A DNA stretch of 64,000 nt from Helicobacter sp. MIT 11-5569 (GTDB lineage: Bacteria; Campylobacterota; Campylobacteria; Campylobacterales; Helicobacteraceae): positions 1-64,000 of the forward strand of contig NZ_JRPB02000006.1 in NCBI RefSeq assembly GCF_000765695.2, in the 5' to 3' direction. The number at the start of each line of letters is the position of its first letter. Position 1 is the first letter of the stretch. The notes beneath the pieces are model-generated. The model was not told where the DNA came from and made no database searches. It worked only from the letters and a program-made list of their open reading frames with translations. The translations under genes and the position numbers were made by a program. Shown here piece after piece: positions 38,244 to 49,549 of the stretch.

Positions 38244-40339
38244 TTTTTGTCCTTTAAATGATAAATACGCACGATTTCTCCGCTTGCTTGCGTGCATAAG
38301 GGATAATGATTAAAAAGCATTGCTTGAATGATATTGCTTTTTAGATAATCAATGCTTAATAAAAAAGAGTTTTTCCCTAAATTGATTTGCGTAAGCGGAG
38401 TTTTTGAATATTGTAAAATTTCTTGTGTATAAAAATCTTGATAAATGTTAATTTTTTGATGAATCTTCGTCTTTTGTAAATTTTCTGTATTAAAAGCAAA
38501 AATGCTATGCGTGTTTATCGGTTTCCCATTTTCTGGATTTAGATTTGCAAAGGTATTGATGTTTGCAAGCAAAGGCAAAACACGCAGTGGCAAAACCCAA
38601 TACACTTGTGCATTATTTTGCAAGGAGATATTTTGGTAGTTTTGCGAGAGTGATTCTAAAAAGTCTTGTATATTATGCGTGTTGGAGTGTTCTAAAACTA
38701 AAGAAAAAAGATTATTCCATAATTTTTGTGGAGTATTTTGCAGATTTTGTGCAAGAAGCAGTGAGAAGTTATAAAACAAAATTGGTGAATCACTTAGTAG
38801 AATCTTTGCAATAGGATAGTTAATAGCACCAGAATGGCGTCCCCCATCAAGTAAAATTTGTGCTTTTGTGAAATAACGTAACGCATAGCCATAATCCCAC
38901 CAAGAAAAGATAAAGTCATTTGGGCTAAGTTTGGAATCTAGTGTTTTAAATGCAATGATTTCTTGTGCGGATAAAATTGGTTTTGGGATTGAATAGTTAA
39001 GCGACATCAAGGATAGGGATAACATAATGGAACTTGTAACAATACAAAAGGATAAATAGCGATAGAATTTTGCAAAGAAAAAAAGTAGAAATAGTGCAAC
39101 ACCTAAAGAGACAATAGGAACTAGAAAAAAGCTAAAACGCACACCAAGCTGAATTGCTCCAATACCCAAAAGACAAAAGGGAAGTAAAAATAGGCTTAGG
39201 TAAAGCAGTGGTATTTTTATACATTTGCGCATTACTATTGCCCTAAAGAACGCAAAAGATACATTGTATAACAAAATCATAAAACCTAAAATTCCAAGAG
39301 AGAATATAAAAATACCCCCACTCCGAGAGATTAGGACAGAAAGTTTAGTGGGGCTTGTTTCTAAAATTGTATTAACAACAGAAGTAAAAATAAATGTTTC
39401 TGTGTGTTGGGTGCTCCCAAAAATATAAGCATTGATTTGAGAGATGAATGGGTTAAATAAGCCAAAAGTCGCAGAATAAATTAGTGTGATTCCAAAATAT
39501 AGCCAAATGCCTTTTGGATAGAATCTAAAGGCGAAAAGTAGCGCAATTAGGAAAGCTAAGCATAAAGGAGAGGGTGTCAAAACAACAAAAAATATTGTGG
39601 ATAAAAAGATATTTTGGAGTGGAATTGTATGGAATCGAATCATCAATAAAATTTCTACAAATAAAAAGAGTAAAAAACCTAGTAAAAATAGATTTTGGAT
39701 TCCATTGTGCCAATTTATCGCAAGAAAAGCAAAAATAGCAAATAGAACAAGAGAGCTAAAATGTTCTGTATTTATGAATTTTAATAAGAAAAATAATGCG
39801 CACAAAGGCAAGGTGAGCAGCAGCATGTCTGTATCAAAATATCCAGCCCCAACACGTTGATAGAAGCTTGGTAAAAGCAAAGCAATGAGAGTGGCAATAA
39901 ATGCAACAAATGCTAAAAGTAAATTAGAAAAATAGCGTTTTTGCGCCAAAAGTTTTAGTGTAGAATAATTTAACGCATACATTATCGGGGCAAACGTAGC
40001 ACTAAATAGCAGACTGCTAAAGCTTAAGGAAAAATTTAAACTTGTGTATTTTGCAAGGATTCCTGCTAGTATTGATAAAAGTGGGAATGTGGATAGGGAA
40101 TTATAAATAACACTAAAATTTGGCGTATTTAAAATCGATAAAAATTCCCTAGTGCCTTTTGCATAATGATATGCGTCAAAAGAAGTGAGAATCAGCATTG
40201 CATCAACAAAGTTTTGGGGCTTGTCTAATAGGAGTTTAAAATCTAAAAAGTGGAATCCAAAGTGAATACTACAAAGAATTATTATGAAAAAAAAGTGTAA
40301 AAAGTTTATATTATGAAAGAGAGAATCTATTTTTGCCAT
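38219..40339 (-). CDS. pglB: PglB-type oligosaccharyltransferase (STT3 family)
   Basis: Transfers a lipid-linked glycan to the Asn of D/E-X-N-X-S/T sequons on the periplasmic side. The protein (706 residues from ATG 40339) has about a dozen membrane helices and a C-terminal soluble domain. Visible catalytic features are DAYHYAKGTREF in the first loop, GYFDTDML, the TILE motif in loop five, and FSWWDYGYALRYFTK. An in-frame TTG at 40399 lies inside a hairpin, so the shorter form is preferred. No glycan-assembly genes are nearby, unlike C. jejuni, but H. pullorum-type species are known to carry unlinked pglB genes. Confidence 0.92.
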   Translation of the reverse strand: MAKIDSLFHNINFLHFFFIIILCSIHFGFHFLDFKLLLDKPQNFVDAMLILTSFDAYHYAKGTREFLSILNTPNFSVIYNSLSTFPLLSILAGILAKYTSLNFSLSFSSLLFSATFAPIMYALNYSTLKLLAQKRYFSNLLLAFVAFIATLIALLLPSFYQRVGAGYFDTDMLLLTLPLCALFFLLKFINTEHFSSLVLFAIFAFLAINWHNGIQNLFLLGFLLFLFVEILLMIRFHTIPLQNIFLSTIFFVVLTPSPLCLAFLIALLFAFRFYPKGIWLYFGITLIYSATFGLFNPFISQINAYIFGSTQHTETFIFTSVVNTILETSPTKLSVLISRSGGIFIFSLGILGFMILLYNVSFAFFRAIVMRKCIKIPLLYLSLFLLPFCLLGIGAIQLGVRFSFFLVPIVSLGVALFLLFFFAKFYRYLSFCIVTSSIMLSLSLMSLNYSIPKPILSAQEIIAFKTLDSKLSPNDFIFSWWDYGYALRYFTKAQILLDGGRHSGAINYPIAKILLSDSPILFYNFSLLLAQNLQNTPQKLWNNLFSLVLEHSNTHNIQDFLESLSQNYQNISLQNNAQVYWVLPLRVLPLLANINTFANLNPENGKPINTHSIFAFNTENLQKTKIHQKINIYQDFYTQEILQYSKTPLTQINLGKNSFLLSIDYLKSNIIQAMLFNHYPLCTQASGEIVRIYHLKDKKCAESQAH

Positions 40340-40390
40340 AGAGTGCAATGCTAGCCTATCATGTAAGATTCTAACATGGCTTTTATTATG

Positions 40391-40410
40391 AAGAGCCAAA
40401 AAAGGCTCTT
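40391..40410 (-). terminator. Hairpin between rpsI and pglB
   Basis: AAGAGCC at 40391-40397 pairs with GGCTCTT at 40404-40410 around a run of six bases, 11 bases past the rpsI stop. The T tail on the minus strand is weak. It could reduce read-through from the ribosomal genes into pglB. Confidence 0.55.
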
Positions 40411-40421
40411 TAAGAAAACCA

Positions 40422-40811
40422 TTACCTTTTTGAGAATTGTGGGCTTCTTCTTGCTTTGCGCTTTCCGTATTTTTTACGCTCTACAACCCTAGAATCGCGC
40501 GTTAATAAGCCTTTTGGCTTAAGGATTCCTCTAAAGTTTGTATCATACAAGGCTAAGGCTTTAGAGATTCCATGGCGTAATGCTTCTGCTTGTGCAGAAT
40601 AACCACTTCCTTGTGTTAGTGCTATAATATCTACACTTTTTTCTTGTTTTGTGAGGAGCAAAGGCTGCATAACCTTCATTTTGATTGCTTCATGTCCGCC
40701 AAGCCAATCATTAAGATTTGTTGCATTAATGCTTAATTTTCCTGTTCCTGGAGTTAGCCAAACTTTTGCGATTGCTGTTTTTCTCTTTCCTGTTGCATAA
40801 ATTTTTGCCAT
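40422..40811 (-). CDS. rpsI: 30S ribosomal protein S9
   Basis: S9 reaches the P-site tRNA with its C-terminal tail. The 129-residue protein has [20 protein letters not shown] at the start, the middle [20 protein letters not shown] and ends RRSPQFSKR, all standard. It follows rplM by 10 bases, the usual pair. Confidence 0.98.
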   Translation of the reverse strand: MAKIYATGKRKTAIAKVWLTPGTGKLSINATNLNDWLGGHEAIKMKVMQPLLLTKQEKSVDIIALTQGSGYSAQAEALRHGISKALALYDTNFRGILKPKGLLTRDSRVVERKKYGKRKARRSPQFSKR

Positions 40812-40821
40812 TTTTCAATCC

Positions 40822-41241
40822 TTATTTTGAAACTTGTGCGCTATGTGGGTGATTCGCATCACAATAGACTTTTAGCTTCTTAAGCATTACTCGCCCTAAT
40901 TTTGTCTTAGGAAGCATACCGCGAACAGCGAGCCTATAAAGTTTTTCCGGGTGTTTTTCTAGCATTTCTTTGAGTGTTTTAGATTTCGTGCTACCAAAAT
41001 ATCCAGAGTGCGTAAAATACTCTTTATCTTCTAATTTCATACCACTAAATTTTGCTTTTGGTGCGTTAATAACAATAACAAAATCTCCGCAATCTACATT
41101 TGGTGTATAAAGAGGTTTGTGTTTTCCTCTAAGAAGTGTTGCAATTTCTGTAATAAGGCGTCCGAAAGTTTTGCCTTCCGCATCTAAAACAACCCATTCG
41201 CGTTTAATTTCATTGGCTTTTGCCATTTTGGTAATATTCAT
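40822..41241 (-). CDS. rplM: 50S ribosomal protein L13
   Basis: An early-assembling large-subunit protein. The 139-residue protein has REWVVLDAEGKTFGRLITEI, GDFVIVINAPKAKFSG and VRGMLPKTKLGRVM, the L13 signature. AGGAAAGG precedes the ATG at a normal distance. It heads rplM-rpsI and perhaps the genes beyond the hairpin at 40391. Confidence 0.98.
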   Translation of the reverse strand: MNITKMAKANEIKREWVVLDAEGKTFGRLITEIATLLRGKHKPLYTPNVDCGDFVIVINAPKAKFSGMKLEDKEYFTHSGYFGSTKSKTLKEMLEKHPEKLYRLAVRGMLPKTKLGRVMLKKLKVYCDANHPHSAQVSK

Positions 41242-41304
41242 TGCGTTGCCTTTCCTAAAAATATATTGCTTAAAAGTTTAAAAACTTTTTGGAATAAGGT
41301 CGCA

Positions 41305-41310
41305 ATTATA
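41305..41310 (-). promoter_or_regulatory. -10 box of rplM
   Basis: TATAAT on the minus strand in the context GTTATAATTGCG, 64 bases upstream of the rplM start. It is the clearest promoter for the rplM-rpsI transcript. Confidence 0.6.
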
Positions 41311-41398
41311 ACGGAAATATATTAAAAATTACTTAATTTAAGTTATATCTTATGATAGAATCTTGCGAGATTTATAAATCCCGCATAAATTCATTGAT

Positions 41399-41977
41399 TT
41401 ATGGATTGGTATTTTGCGCTGCGCTTGATTCTGATTCTTTGGAATCCTTTTTAAAAGGCGGTCCTTTTTGTAAAAGTGTAGTAAGCGTTGCTGCTTTTTG
41501 TGTGTCCATTTTTGCAAGAATTTTGCTTGAAACTTTGGTATCTAGTGCAAATAAAATTGTAGCAGCTTCATCATCTGGTAGGCTTTGGAGAATTGCCGCA
41601 GATTTAGAATCTTTCATTGAAGTGTAAGTTTCACTAATTTTATTTTGTGAAATACCTTTCATTTCTTTTAAAATTTCTTCATTTCTTTTAAGAAGACGTT
41701 CGATGTTTTCTTGTTTTTCTTGAATTTCTTTTTGTGTTTGAGCAATGGCAAGTTCGCGTTTTTTAAGGTCTTGTTCTTTTTGGTCTAAGACATTTTGTGT
41801 AGCACTTTGAAGGGCTTGAAGGGCTTGTTGTTGCTCATCAATGCGTTCTAATTCTCTTAAAATTTCGCCTTTGCGTTGTTCAAAAATAATATTACAGTCA
41901 ATAACTTTATCGCCTTCGTTTGCATTGAGTAAAAGCGGGATTGTAATTATGCTTAAGCTTACTAAAAAGTGTTTCAT
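41399..41977 (-). CDS. MotE-like periplasmic coiled-coil protein
   Basis: A 192-residue exported protein with a signal peptide (end near LLLNA), a long coiled coil at about residues 30-110 (LERIDEQQQALQALQSAT and onwards), and a C-terminal domain resembling the MgtE N-domain: AAILQSLPDDEAATILFALD and KVSSKILAKMD. In C. jejuni the homologue next to purA (Cj1496c in my recollection) is a glycoprotein linked to invasion, and MotE proteins in other genera support motor stators. This copy has no N-X-S/T sequon at all, so glycosylation is not expected. It belongs to the purA run. Confidence 0.75.
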   Translation of the reverse strand: MKHFLVSLSIITIPLLLNANEGDKVIDCNIIFEQRKGEILRELERIDEQQQALQALQSATQNVLDQKEQDLKKRELAIAQTQKEIQEKQENIERLLKRNEEILKEMKGISQNKISETYTSMKDSKSAAILQSLPDDEAATILFALDTKVSSKILAKMDTQKAATLTTLLQKGPPFKKDSKESESSAAQNTNP

Positions 41978-41986
41978 AAGATTCCT

Positions 41987-44536
<2,550 letters not shown>

Positions 44537-44601
44537 AAATTTCCCTTTCCTTTAAAACTGAAAAGTAAGCATTGTAGCATATTTTAAATGAAACTTTATG
44601 T

Positions 44602-45018
44602 TTATTTCTCACTAAGGGGCAAAATAAAGCTTCGCCTTGTAGAAAATTCTTGTAAAAACTCTTTGTTAGAATCCTTGTAGATTCCAAAAATATCTACAAA
44701 ATAGTAGGTGATAATTTGGGGTTGTGTAGATTGTATTGTCAGAGTAGGATAAAATTGTTTTAGCACGGCAATATAATGATAGTCGCCAATTTGTATTGAA
44801 AATTCTGTAAAATTTGCAGGGTTTAGAGTTTTGTTTTTTAAATGAACTTTTAAGGCTTCTTTGACGCTAACTAAGTGTAAATCTAACCATAAAACGCGTG
44901 TATTTAGTAAATCTTGCGTTTTGCTTTTGTATTCTAATTTTGTGCTAAGCAGCAATATCAATGCACCTAAAATCACAAAAAGAATCAAAGGTAATAAAAC
45001 AATAGTTTTTTTCATCAT
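44602..45018 (-). CDS. Membrane-anchored protein of the pseudopilin group
   Basis: A 138-residue protein with one N-terminal membrane anchor (VLLPLILFVILGALILLLS) and a periplasmic domain. It lacks the Phe-Thr-Leu-x-Glu prepilin pattern, so it is probably not a processed pilin. It overlaps the GspJ-like gene by 4 bases and is last in the minus-strand run of three small genes. A role as a minor component of the secretion or uptake pseudopilus is inferred from location only. Confidence 0.5.
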   Translation of the reverse strand: MMKKTIVLLPLILFVILGALILLLSTKLEYKSKTQDLLNTRVLWLDLHLVSVKEALKVHLKNKTLNPANFTEFSIQIGDYHYIAVLKQFYPTLTIQSTQPQIITYYFVDIFGIYKDSNKEFLQEFSTRRSFILPLSEK

Positions 45019-45791
45019 AAACTTACAATAACACTACTAGCACAATGGGTATTTTGTGCTTTTTTCAAACACAGGGTTGCTTCAAGTCCTAAAGAATGTG
45101 CTTTTAAACTAAAATTGCTTAGATTTTTTGTTAAGATAATTGTATTGCCGTCTTTTTCTAGGGTAACAGAATGATTAAACGTTAAAAGTGTTGGAGAGTT
45201 TAGAAAATAGAGCTGCGGTTTAATTTTTATCAAGGGTTGCGCAATGAGAATTGGTGGAATTTCTAGCGTAATGGAATTTGCATTTAATGCAAGGATTTTT
45301 CCTTGAAAATCTGGATTATAAAAATCTTTTGGAGCAATAAAATCTTCTGTGATTAAAAGAGCAGTTTTTGGGGTTTTAAGATTGCAAGATGTGTTAGAGG
45401 AAAGTTTAAGAAAATTTAATGTTAAAGTGTCTTTTATCTGAATATTTTTTGGGTCAAAAACTCCATGCAAACATGGAATCGCAAAGTTTCCATTTAAAGT
45501 AAAATGTTCTAGTTTTTCATAAAAGATTAGTGTTTTGCCAATAAGATTTGTAGAGATGTTTGAAATCTGTAAATTTGGTAGAATCTGCAGGCTATCAAGA
45601 TGAGAATTTTCAAGCAAGCGTTTAATTTGTAAAAGCGCAGTTTGTGCTTCTAGTTGATTTTGAATATTTTGATTGTTGTGGTTATAGTCTTTGTAAATCT
45701 TTAATAATAATTTTGAACTAAAGATTCCAAAGATTCCTAAAAAAATTATTACAAGTAAGATTTCAAGAAGCGTAAAAGCACTTTTTTGCAT
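45015..45791 (-). CDS. Type II secretion pseudopilin, GspJ-like
   Basis: A 258-residue protein with a clear prepilin peptidase site: short basic leader MQKSA, then FTLLEILLVIIFLGIFGIF, in which the Glu at position five of the mature protein is conserved. The large mature part is beta-rich, as in GspJ and other minor pseudopilins that start the pilus tip. It directly follows the GspI-like gene and overlaps the next gene by 4 bases. Confidence 0.7.
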   Translation of the reverse strand: MQKSAFTLLEILLVIIFLGIFGIFSSKLLLKIYKDYNHNNQNIQNQLEAQTALLQIKRLLENSHLDSLQILPNLQISNISTNLIGKTLIFYEKLEHFTLNGNFAIPCLHGVFDPKNIQIKDTLTLNFLKLSSNTSCNLKTPKTALLITEDFIAPKDFYNPDFQGKILALNANSITLEIPPILIAQPLIKIKPQLYFLNSPTLLTFNHSVTLEKDGNTIILTKNLSNFSLKAHSLGLEATLCLKKAQNTHCASSVIVSL

Positions 45792-46025
45792 TTAAGGAGC
45801 TTTTGTTGCATTGATTTCAAAGAGGGGAACAAGGGGAGGAATCTTAGAATCTAAAATACAATTGGGGGCAATTTTGCTACAAAATGTTACATTTTTAAGG
45901 TCAAAATAATTTGGGTTTTTTAATTCTTTAATGGAATTTTGCTTTAAGTTACTCAAGATTCCAATAGCCACAATGCTTATAACTATAATGAAAATCAAAA
46001 ATTCTAAAAGTGCAAATGCTTTCAT
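45792..46025 (-). CDS. Small pseudopilin, GspI-like
   Basis: A 77-residue protein starting MKAFALLEFLIFIIVISIVA, which has the prepilin leader MKA, the first mature Phe and the Glu at position five. It is shorter than most GspI proteins. The ATG at 46025 is preferred to an upstream TTG at 46052. A TATAAT box at 46032-46037 lies only 7 bases away, so the transcript may have no leader. It is the first gene of the minus-strand pseudopilin unit, divergent from the gspL-like gene. Confidence 0.6.
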   Translation of the reverse strand: MKAFALLEFLIFIIVISIVAIGILSNLKQNSIKELKNPNYFDLKNVTFCSKIAPNCILDSKIPPLVPLFEINATKAP

Positions 46026-46154
46026 AAAAAGATTATATAAGCTTCTTGTCAAAAAGTAAAATTTATTTTAATCTTTATTAAGTTGAATTGTTGGACAATG
46101 TTTTTGAAGTTGTTTAGGATATGAGTTAAAGCATTATAAAAGGAATTCTAATTT

Positions 46155-47264
46155 TTGAAATTTTTGAATCGCAACAACATTAGATTTTACACATTAATTT
46201 TAAGTGAGCAAGAAATACAAGCGCACGTTAATAATGAGAGTTTAAGAGATTTCTTAGAGGAAAGAATTTGTGTGGTATTTAATTTACCAAAAGAACATGA
46301 GTATTTTTTGCGTTATGCTTTAACAAGTAGCGGAAATGCATATCATTGTTTGCTTTTGGATAAAGAAGCATTAAAGAAAAGCGTGAGTGATGTGGAGTGT
46401 TATTTAAGCCATCCTTGCTTTTTATGCAGGCAGTTTGTCGCGGAATCTTTCGCCTATATTTTGGTTAAAGATTCAAATTTAGAATGGACATTTATAGGCT
46501 ATGCAAAACAAGATATAGTGTATTTTTCTGCTTTAGAAGATTTAAAAAGTTTGCAAGAAAAATTAGAAGCATTAGAGCTAAACACATTTTGGGTTTGGGG
46601 AGTGGGTGCGATTACAAAAAGCGAGCAAGATGTATTCAAGCAATTAAGCGAGCAATTTTCTATCAATTTTATTCCGCAAGAAATTAAAAATGTTGAATTA
46701 TTAGAATCTTTTAATTTTAATCCTTTAGAAAAATCTTTACCTTTTATAAAAACACGTATGGGAAGTGTATTAAAATGGTTTGCAATAGGATTAACATTGG
46801 GTTTGTCGCTGTGGATAGCACTTGTTTTTGTGGGGTTGATACAGCAAAGAAAAAACACTAGCCTAGAAGCGCAAATTATTCTTTTGCAAAATGAGTTAGA
46901 AACACTTGGAAAAAGTCGCACAAAAGCACAAAAAGAAATGCTAGCTTTGCAAGAAAAGTTAGAATCTCTACAAGCAGTGTATCAAGCAAACGTGGAATCC
47001 CTTAAAGGCTTTGAAAATACAGATATTCAAGTCGCGCAACTTGTGCAAACACTCAATCCTTATTTGAAGACACATCAAGTAAAAATTGCATATTTTGCAA
47101 TGGATAAAGAGTGGTTTGCGTTGCTTTTATTTGGCAAAAATGCTTTAAAAATTTTAGAAATTTTAGAGAGGGAATCTCTGGGAAATGTTCAAGTGGTTGA
47201 GAATTACGGAGATTTTGTTTGGAGTGAAATTCAAGCCAAAAAGAAGAGCAATGAAGATTTTTGA
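46155..47264 (+). CDS. GspL/PilM-PilN-like assembly platform protein
   Basis: A 369-residue bitopic protein. The N-terminal 200 residues form a cytoplasmic domain with weak sequence signal. A membrane helix follows at about 205-230 (WFAIGLTLGLSLWIALVFVG), then a coiled coil and a small periplasmic ferredoxin-like domain. This is the layout of GspL and of fused PilM-PilN. TTG at 46155 is the start, with AAAAGGA upstream. It is first in the plus-strand run to gspF. The identification rests on layout and position. Confidence 0.65.
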   Translation: MKFLNRNNIRFYTLILSEQEIQAHVNNESLRDFLEERICVVFNLPKEHEYFLRYALTSSGNAYHCLLLDKEALKKSVSDVECYLSHPCFLCRQFVAESFAYILVKDSNLEWTFIGYAKQDIVYFSALEDLKSLQEKLEALELNTFWVWGVGAITKSEQDVFKQLSEQFSINFIPQEIKNVELLESFNFNPLEKSLPFIKTRMGSVLKWFAIGLTLGLSLWIALVFVGLIQQRKNTSLEAQIILLQNELETLGKSRTKAQKEMLALQEKLESLQAVYQANVESLKGFENTDIQVAQLVQTLNPYLKTHQVKIAYFAMDKEWFALLLFGKNALKILEILERESLGNVQVVENYGDFVWSEIQAKKKSNEDF

Positions 47265-47808
47265 AAATTTGCAGATAGAAGCCTATTTACAAGAACGTTC
47301 AAAAAGAGAAATGGTATTGCTTTTTGCATTGTGTTTTGTTTTGGGATTTGCGATTGTAGCTATGTTTGGTTTTGAAAGGGCGCAAAATGGAATCACAAAG
47401 CAAAAGGCTAAAAATATAGAACTAAATAACCTGCTTTTTGTATTACAAAATTCATTAATAGAAGAAAATAATCTCACCAAACAAGATGCACAAGAAATTC
47501 ATCAAGAAATTTTAGAAATACAACAAGAAATTGCTATACAAGAAGAGCGCAGAAAATTATCTTTAGAAAAATTTAGCGCGTATTTTTTAAAAGAATTAGC
47601 AAGCATTAATGAACTCTATAATGTGGAGATTTCACAAGCACAAGACAAAATAAACTTAGAAGCAAGGGGAAAATACAGCACAATGTTAAATTTTTTGGAA
47701 TCTCTGCAAAAGCAGCCTAAAATTTCTCTTGATGCGGTGCAGCTTTATCCAAATCCAAATGCTTTAGATTTGATAGTATTTGCAACTTTGCAGATAAAAG
47801 GAAATTAA
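47251..47808 (+). CDS. GspM/PilO-like inner-membrane protein
   Basis: A 185-residue protein with a membrane helix at about residues 22-42, a coiled coil (EIHQEILEIQQEIAIQEE) and a periplasmic domain with FLESLQKQPKISLDAVQLYP, the pattern of PilO and GspM. It overlaps the gspL-like gene by 14 bases. The periplasmic part holds an extended N-glycosylation sequon, ENNLT, with Asn74. Start chosen at 47251 (MKIFENLQIEAYLQ). Confidence 0.65.
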   Translation: MKIFENLQIEAYLQERSKREMVLLFALCFVLGFAIVAMFGFERAQNGITKQKAKNIELNNLLFVLQNSLIEENNLTKQDAQEIHQEILEIQQEIAIQEERRKLSLEKFSAYFLKELASINELYNVEISQAQDKINLEARGKYSTMLNFLESLQKQPKISLDAVQLYPNPNALDLIVFATLQIKGN

Positions 47809-48086
47809 TGCGGTATTTTGCACTGATTTTAGCTGAGTGCTTACTTATAGCTGACCCTTTTTATTATGGAAATATCGAGCTTGGAGAGCTTAGGCTTTTT
47901 GCCATAATGCACAAAAAGGCAAATATTAATGGGAGATGGGTGGAGCTTGATACAAATTTTGTGCATGCAAATGTAAATTTTAAACTTTTAAGTATTCAAG
48001 ATTCTTGTGTGATTGTGGAAAATTTGGAATCCAAAACAAAACAGAATCTGTGTAAAAGCAAGCCTAAATTTATTAAGGAATACTAA
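47808..48086 (+). CDS. GspC/PilP-like small periplasmic protein
   Basis: A 92-residue protein with a signal-like N terminus and a short beta-rich domain. The stretch WVELDTNFVHANVNFKLLSI followed by CVIVEN resembles the homology region of PilP and GspC, which links the inner-membrane platform to the secretin. The start and stop overlap both neighbours by one base (TAATG), so it is co-translated. Confidence 0.6.
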   Translation: MRYFALILAECLLIADPFYYGNIELGELRLFAIMHKKANINGRWVELDTNFVHANVNFKLLSIQDSCVIVENLESKTKQNLCKSKPKFIKEY

Positions 48087-49549
48087 TGCGATTTTTGGAA
48101 ATTTTTTTATGTTTATGTCTTGGAGTGGAGCTTTTTGCTTGTAAAGAGCGCGTGTTTAATCTAAGTGTGCAAGAATATGCTGTGAGTGTGCAAGAAATCT
48201 TAAGCGAGTTTTCTAGCGTGTGCCATTTTAGCGTGCTTTGGAATGAATCAGAAGTGGAATCACGTTTAAATCAAAAATTATCTATGGTTAATTTTAAAGA
48301 TAAAGATTTGGATTTTATTTTGGAATTGCTTTTTAGCGCAGCAAACTTGCATTATCATTTTAGTGATGATGTTTTGCATTTAAATGTGCAAACAACAAAA
48401 ACATTTAAGATTAACTATCTTAGCACAAATCGTCAAGGGATTAGCAACACAGCGGTTTCTATTAATAACGAAGAGAGTCAAAACAGCTTAGAAAATAGTG
48501 AAAACAAAGTGAGTCAATCTGGAATTATGATTAAAAGTGAAGATGGATTTAACTTTTGGGAGAAGATTAGTGAAGAGATTTTAGCACTTTTGGGTGTCGA
48601 TGAAAATAATGGACGTGTGATTATTAATAAAGGTGCGGGGCTAATTAGTGTAAAGGGAGATAAAAAGTCTCTTCAGAAAGTGGAATCTTATATTAATGCG
48701 TTACATGCAAGATTGCAAAAACAAGTGCTTATTGATGTGCAAATTCTAAGCGTTAGCCATAATAATACACAAACAATGGGGATTAATTGGGATTCCTTAT
48801 ATAATTTACAAAATTTCACAATACCGCCTTTTGGAGAAAGTGCAAGTCTTGGGGGAAATGGAGAGATAGGAAATGCAAGTGGGCTAAATTTTGTAGGGGG
48901 AAGTAACGGAAATAGTGTGCAGTATGGGTTAAATATTTTTTCAGCAGGGCTTAGTCTGAATCGTATTGTAGAGTTTTTGAAAAGTTATGGGGAAGTGCAT
49001 TCTATCTCAAATCCTAAAGTCTTAACGCTTAATAATCAGCCAGCAATGATTAGTGTTGGGGATATTTTGCGCTACAAAAAGAGCAATATTTATCAAAATA
49101 CAAATGCGCAAACAACGCTAACAAACACAAACAATGAATATCCAAGTATTTTTGCAGGAGTTTTGCTAGATATTACACCTTTGGTGTTTGAAGATTCTAT
49201 TATGCTTAAGGTTAATCCTTCCATCACCAAAACAAAGGATATGCAGACAAAAATTGCTGCAAGTGCGTTTGATTCTCCGCCAAATCTTACCACAAATCAA
49301 TTAAGTTCTATCGTCAAAGTTAAAAATAACCAAAAAGTAATTTTGGGAGGACTGATTGCACAAAATACAACAAAACAGAGTAATAAGATTCCATTTCTTG
49401 GTGATATTCCCTTGATTAAACCTTTATTTTCTTATACGCAGGATTCTATCAATACAGAAGAAATTGTTTTTATTATTACTCCGCGTATTATTGAAGAGGG
49501 AGATTTGAGCTTGGCAAGTTTGGGTTATCAATTAGTAGGAGAAAAGTAA
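48086..49549 (+). CDS. Secretin, GspD/MshL-like
   Basis: The outer-membrane channel of a type II secretion or type IV pilus-like system. The 487-residue protein has a signal peptide ending VELFAC (possible lipidation), an N-terminal secretin_N-like region, LQKQVLIDVQILSVSHNN (start of the secretin domain) and the conserved core with SNPKVLTLNNQPAMISVGD, ILGGLIAQNTTKQSNKIPFL and IVFIITPRIIE. It is shorter than classical GspD and nearer MshL or CtsD in size. It lies between gspC-like and an SH3/TPR gene. Confidence 0.88.
   Translation: MRFLEIFLCLCLGVELFACKERVFNLSVQEYAVSVQEILSEFSSVCHFSVLWNESEVESRLNQKLSMVNFKDKDLDFILELLFSAANLHYHFSDDVLHLNVQTTKTFKINYLSTNRQGISNTAVSINNEESQNSLENSENKVSQSGIMIKSEDGFNFWEKISEEILALLGVDENNGRVIINKGAGLISVKGDKKSLQKVESYINALHARLQKQVLIDVQILSVSHNNTQTMGINWDSLYNLQNFTIPPFGESASLGGNGEIGNASGLNFVGGSNGNSVQYGLNIFSAGLSLNRIVEFLKSYGEVHSISNPKVLTLNNQPAMISVGDILRYKKSNIYQNTNAQTTLTNTNNEYPSIFAGVLLDITPLVFEDSIMLKVNPSITKTKDMQTKIAASAFDSPPNLTTNQLSSIVKVKNNQKVILGGLIAQNTTKQSNKIPFLGDIPLIKPLFSYTQDSINTEEIVFIITPRIIEEGDLSLASLGYQLVGEK

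Noticed and set aside
38244-38297. Longer asnB N terminus
   Set aside because: The glutaminase needs Cys at position two, which the ATG at 38243 supplies.
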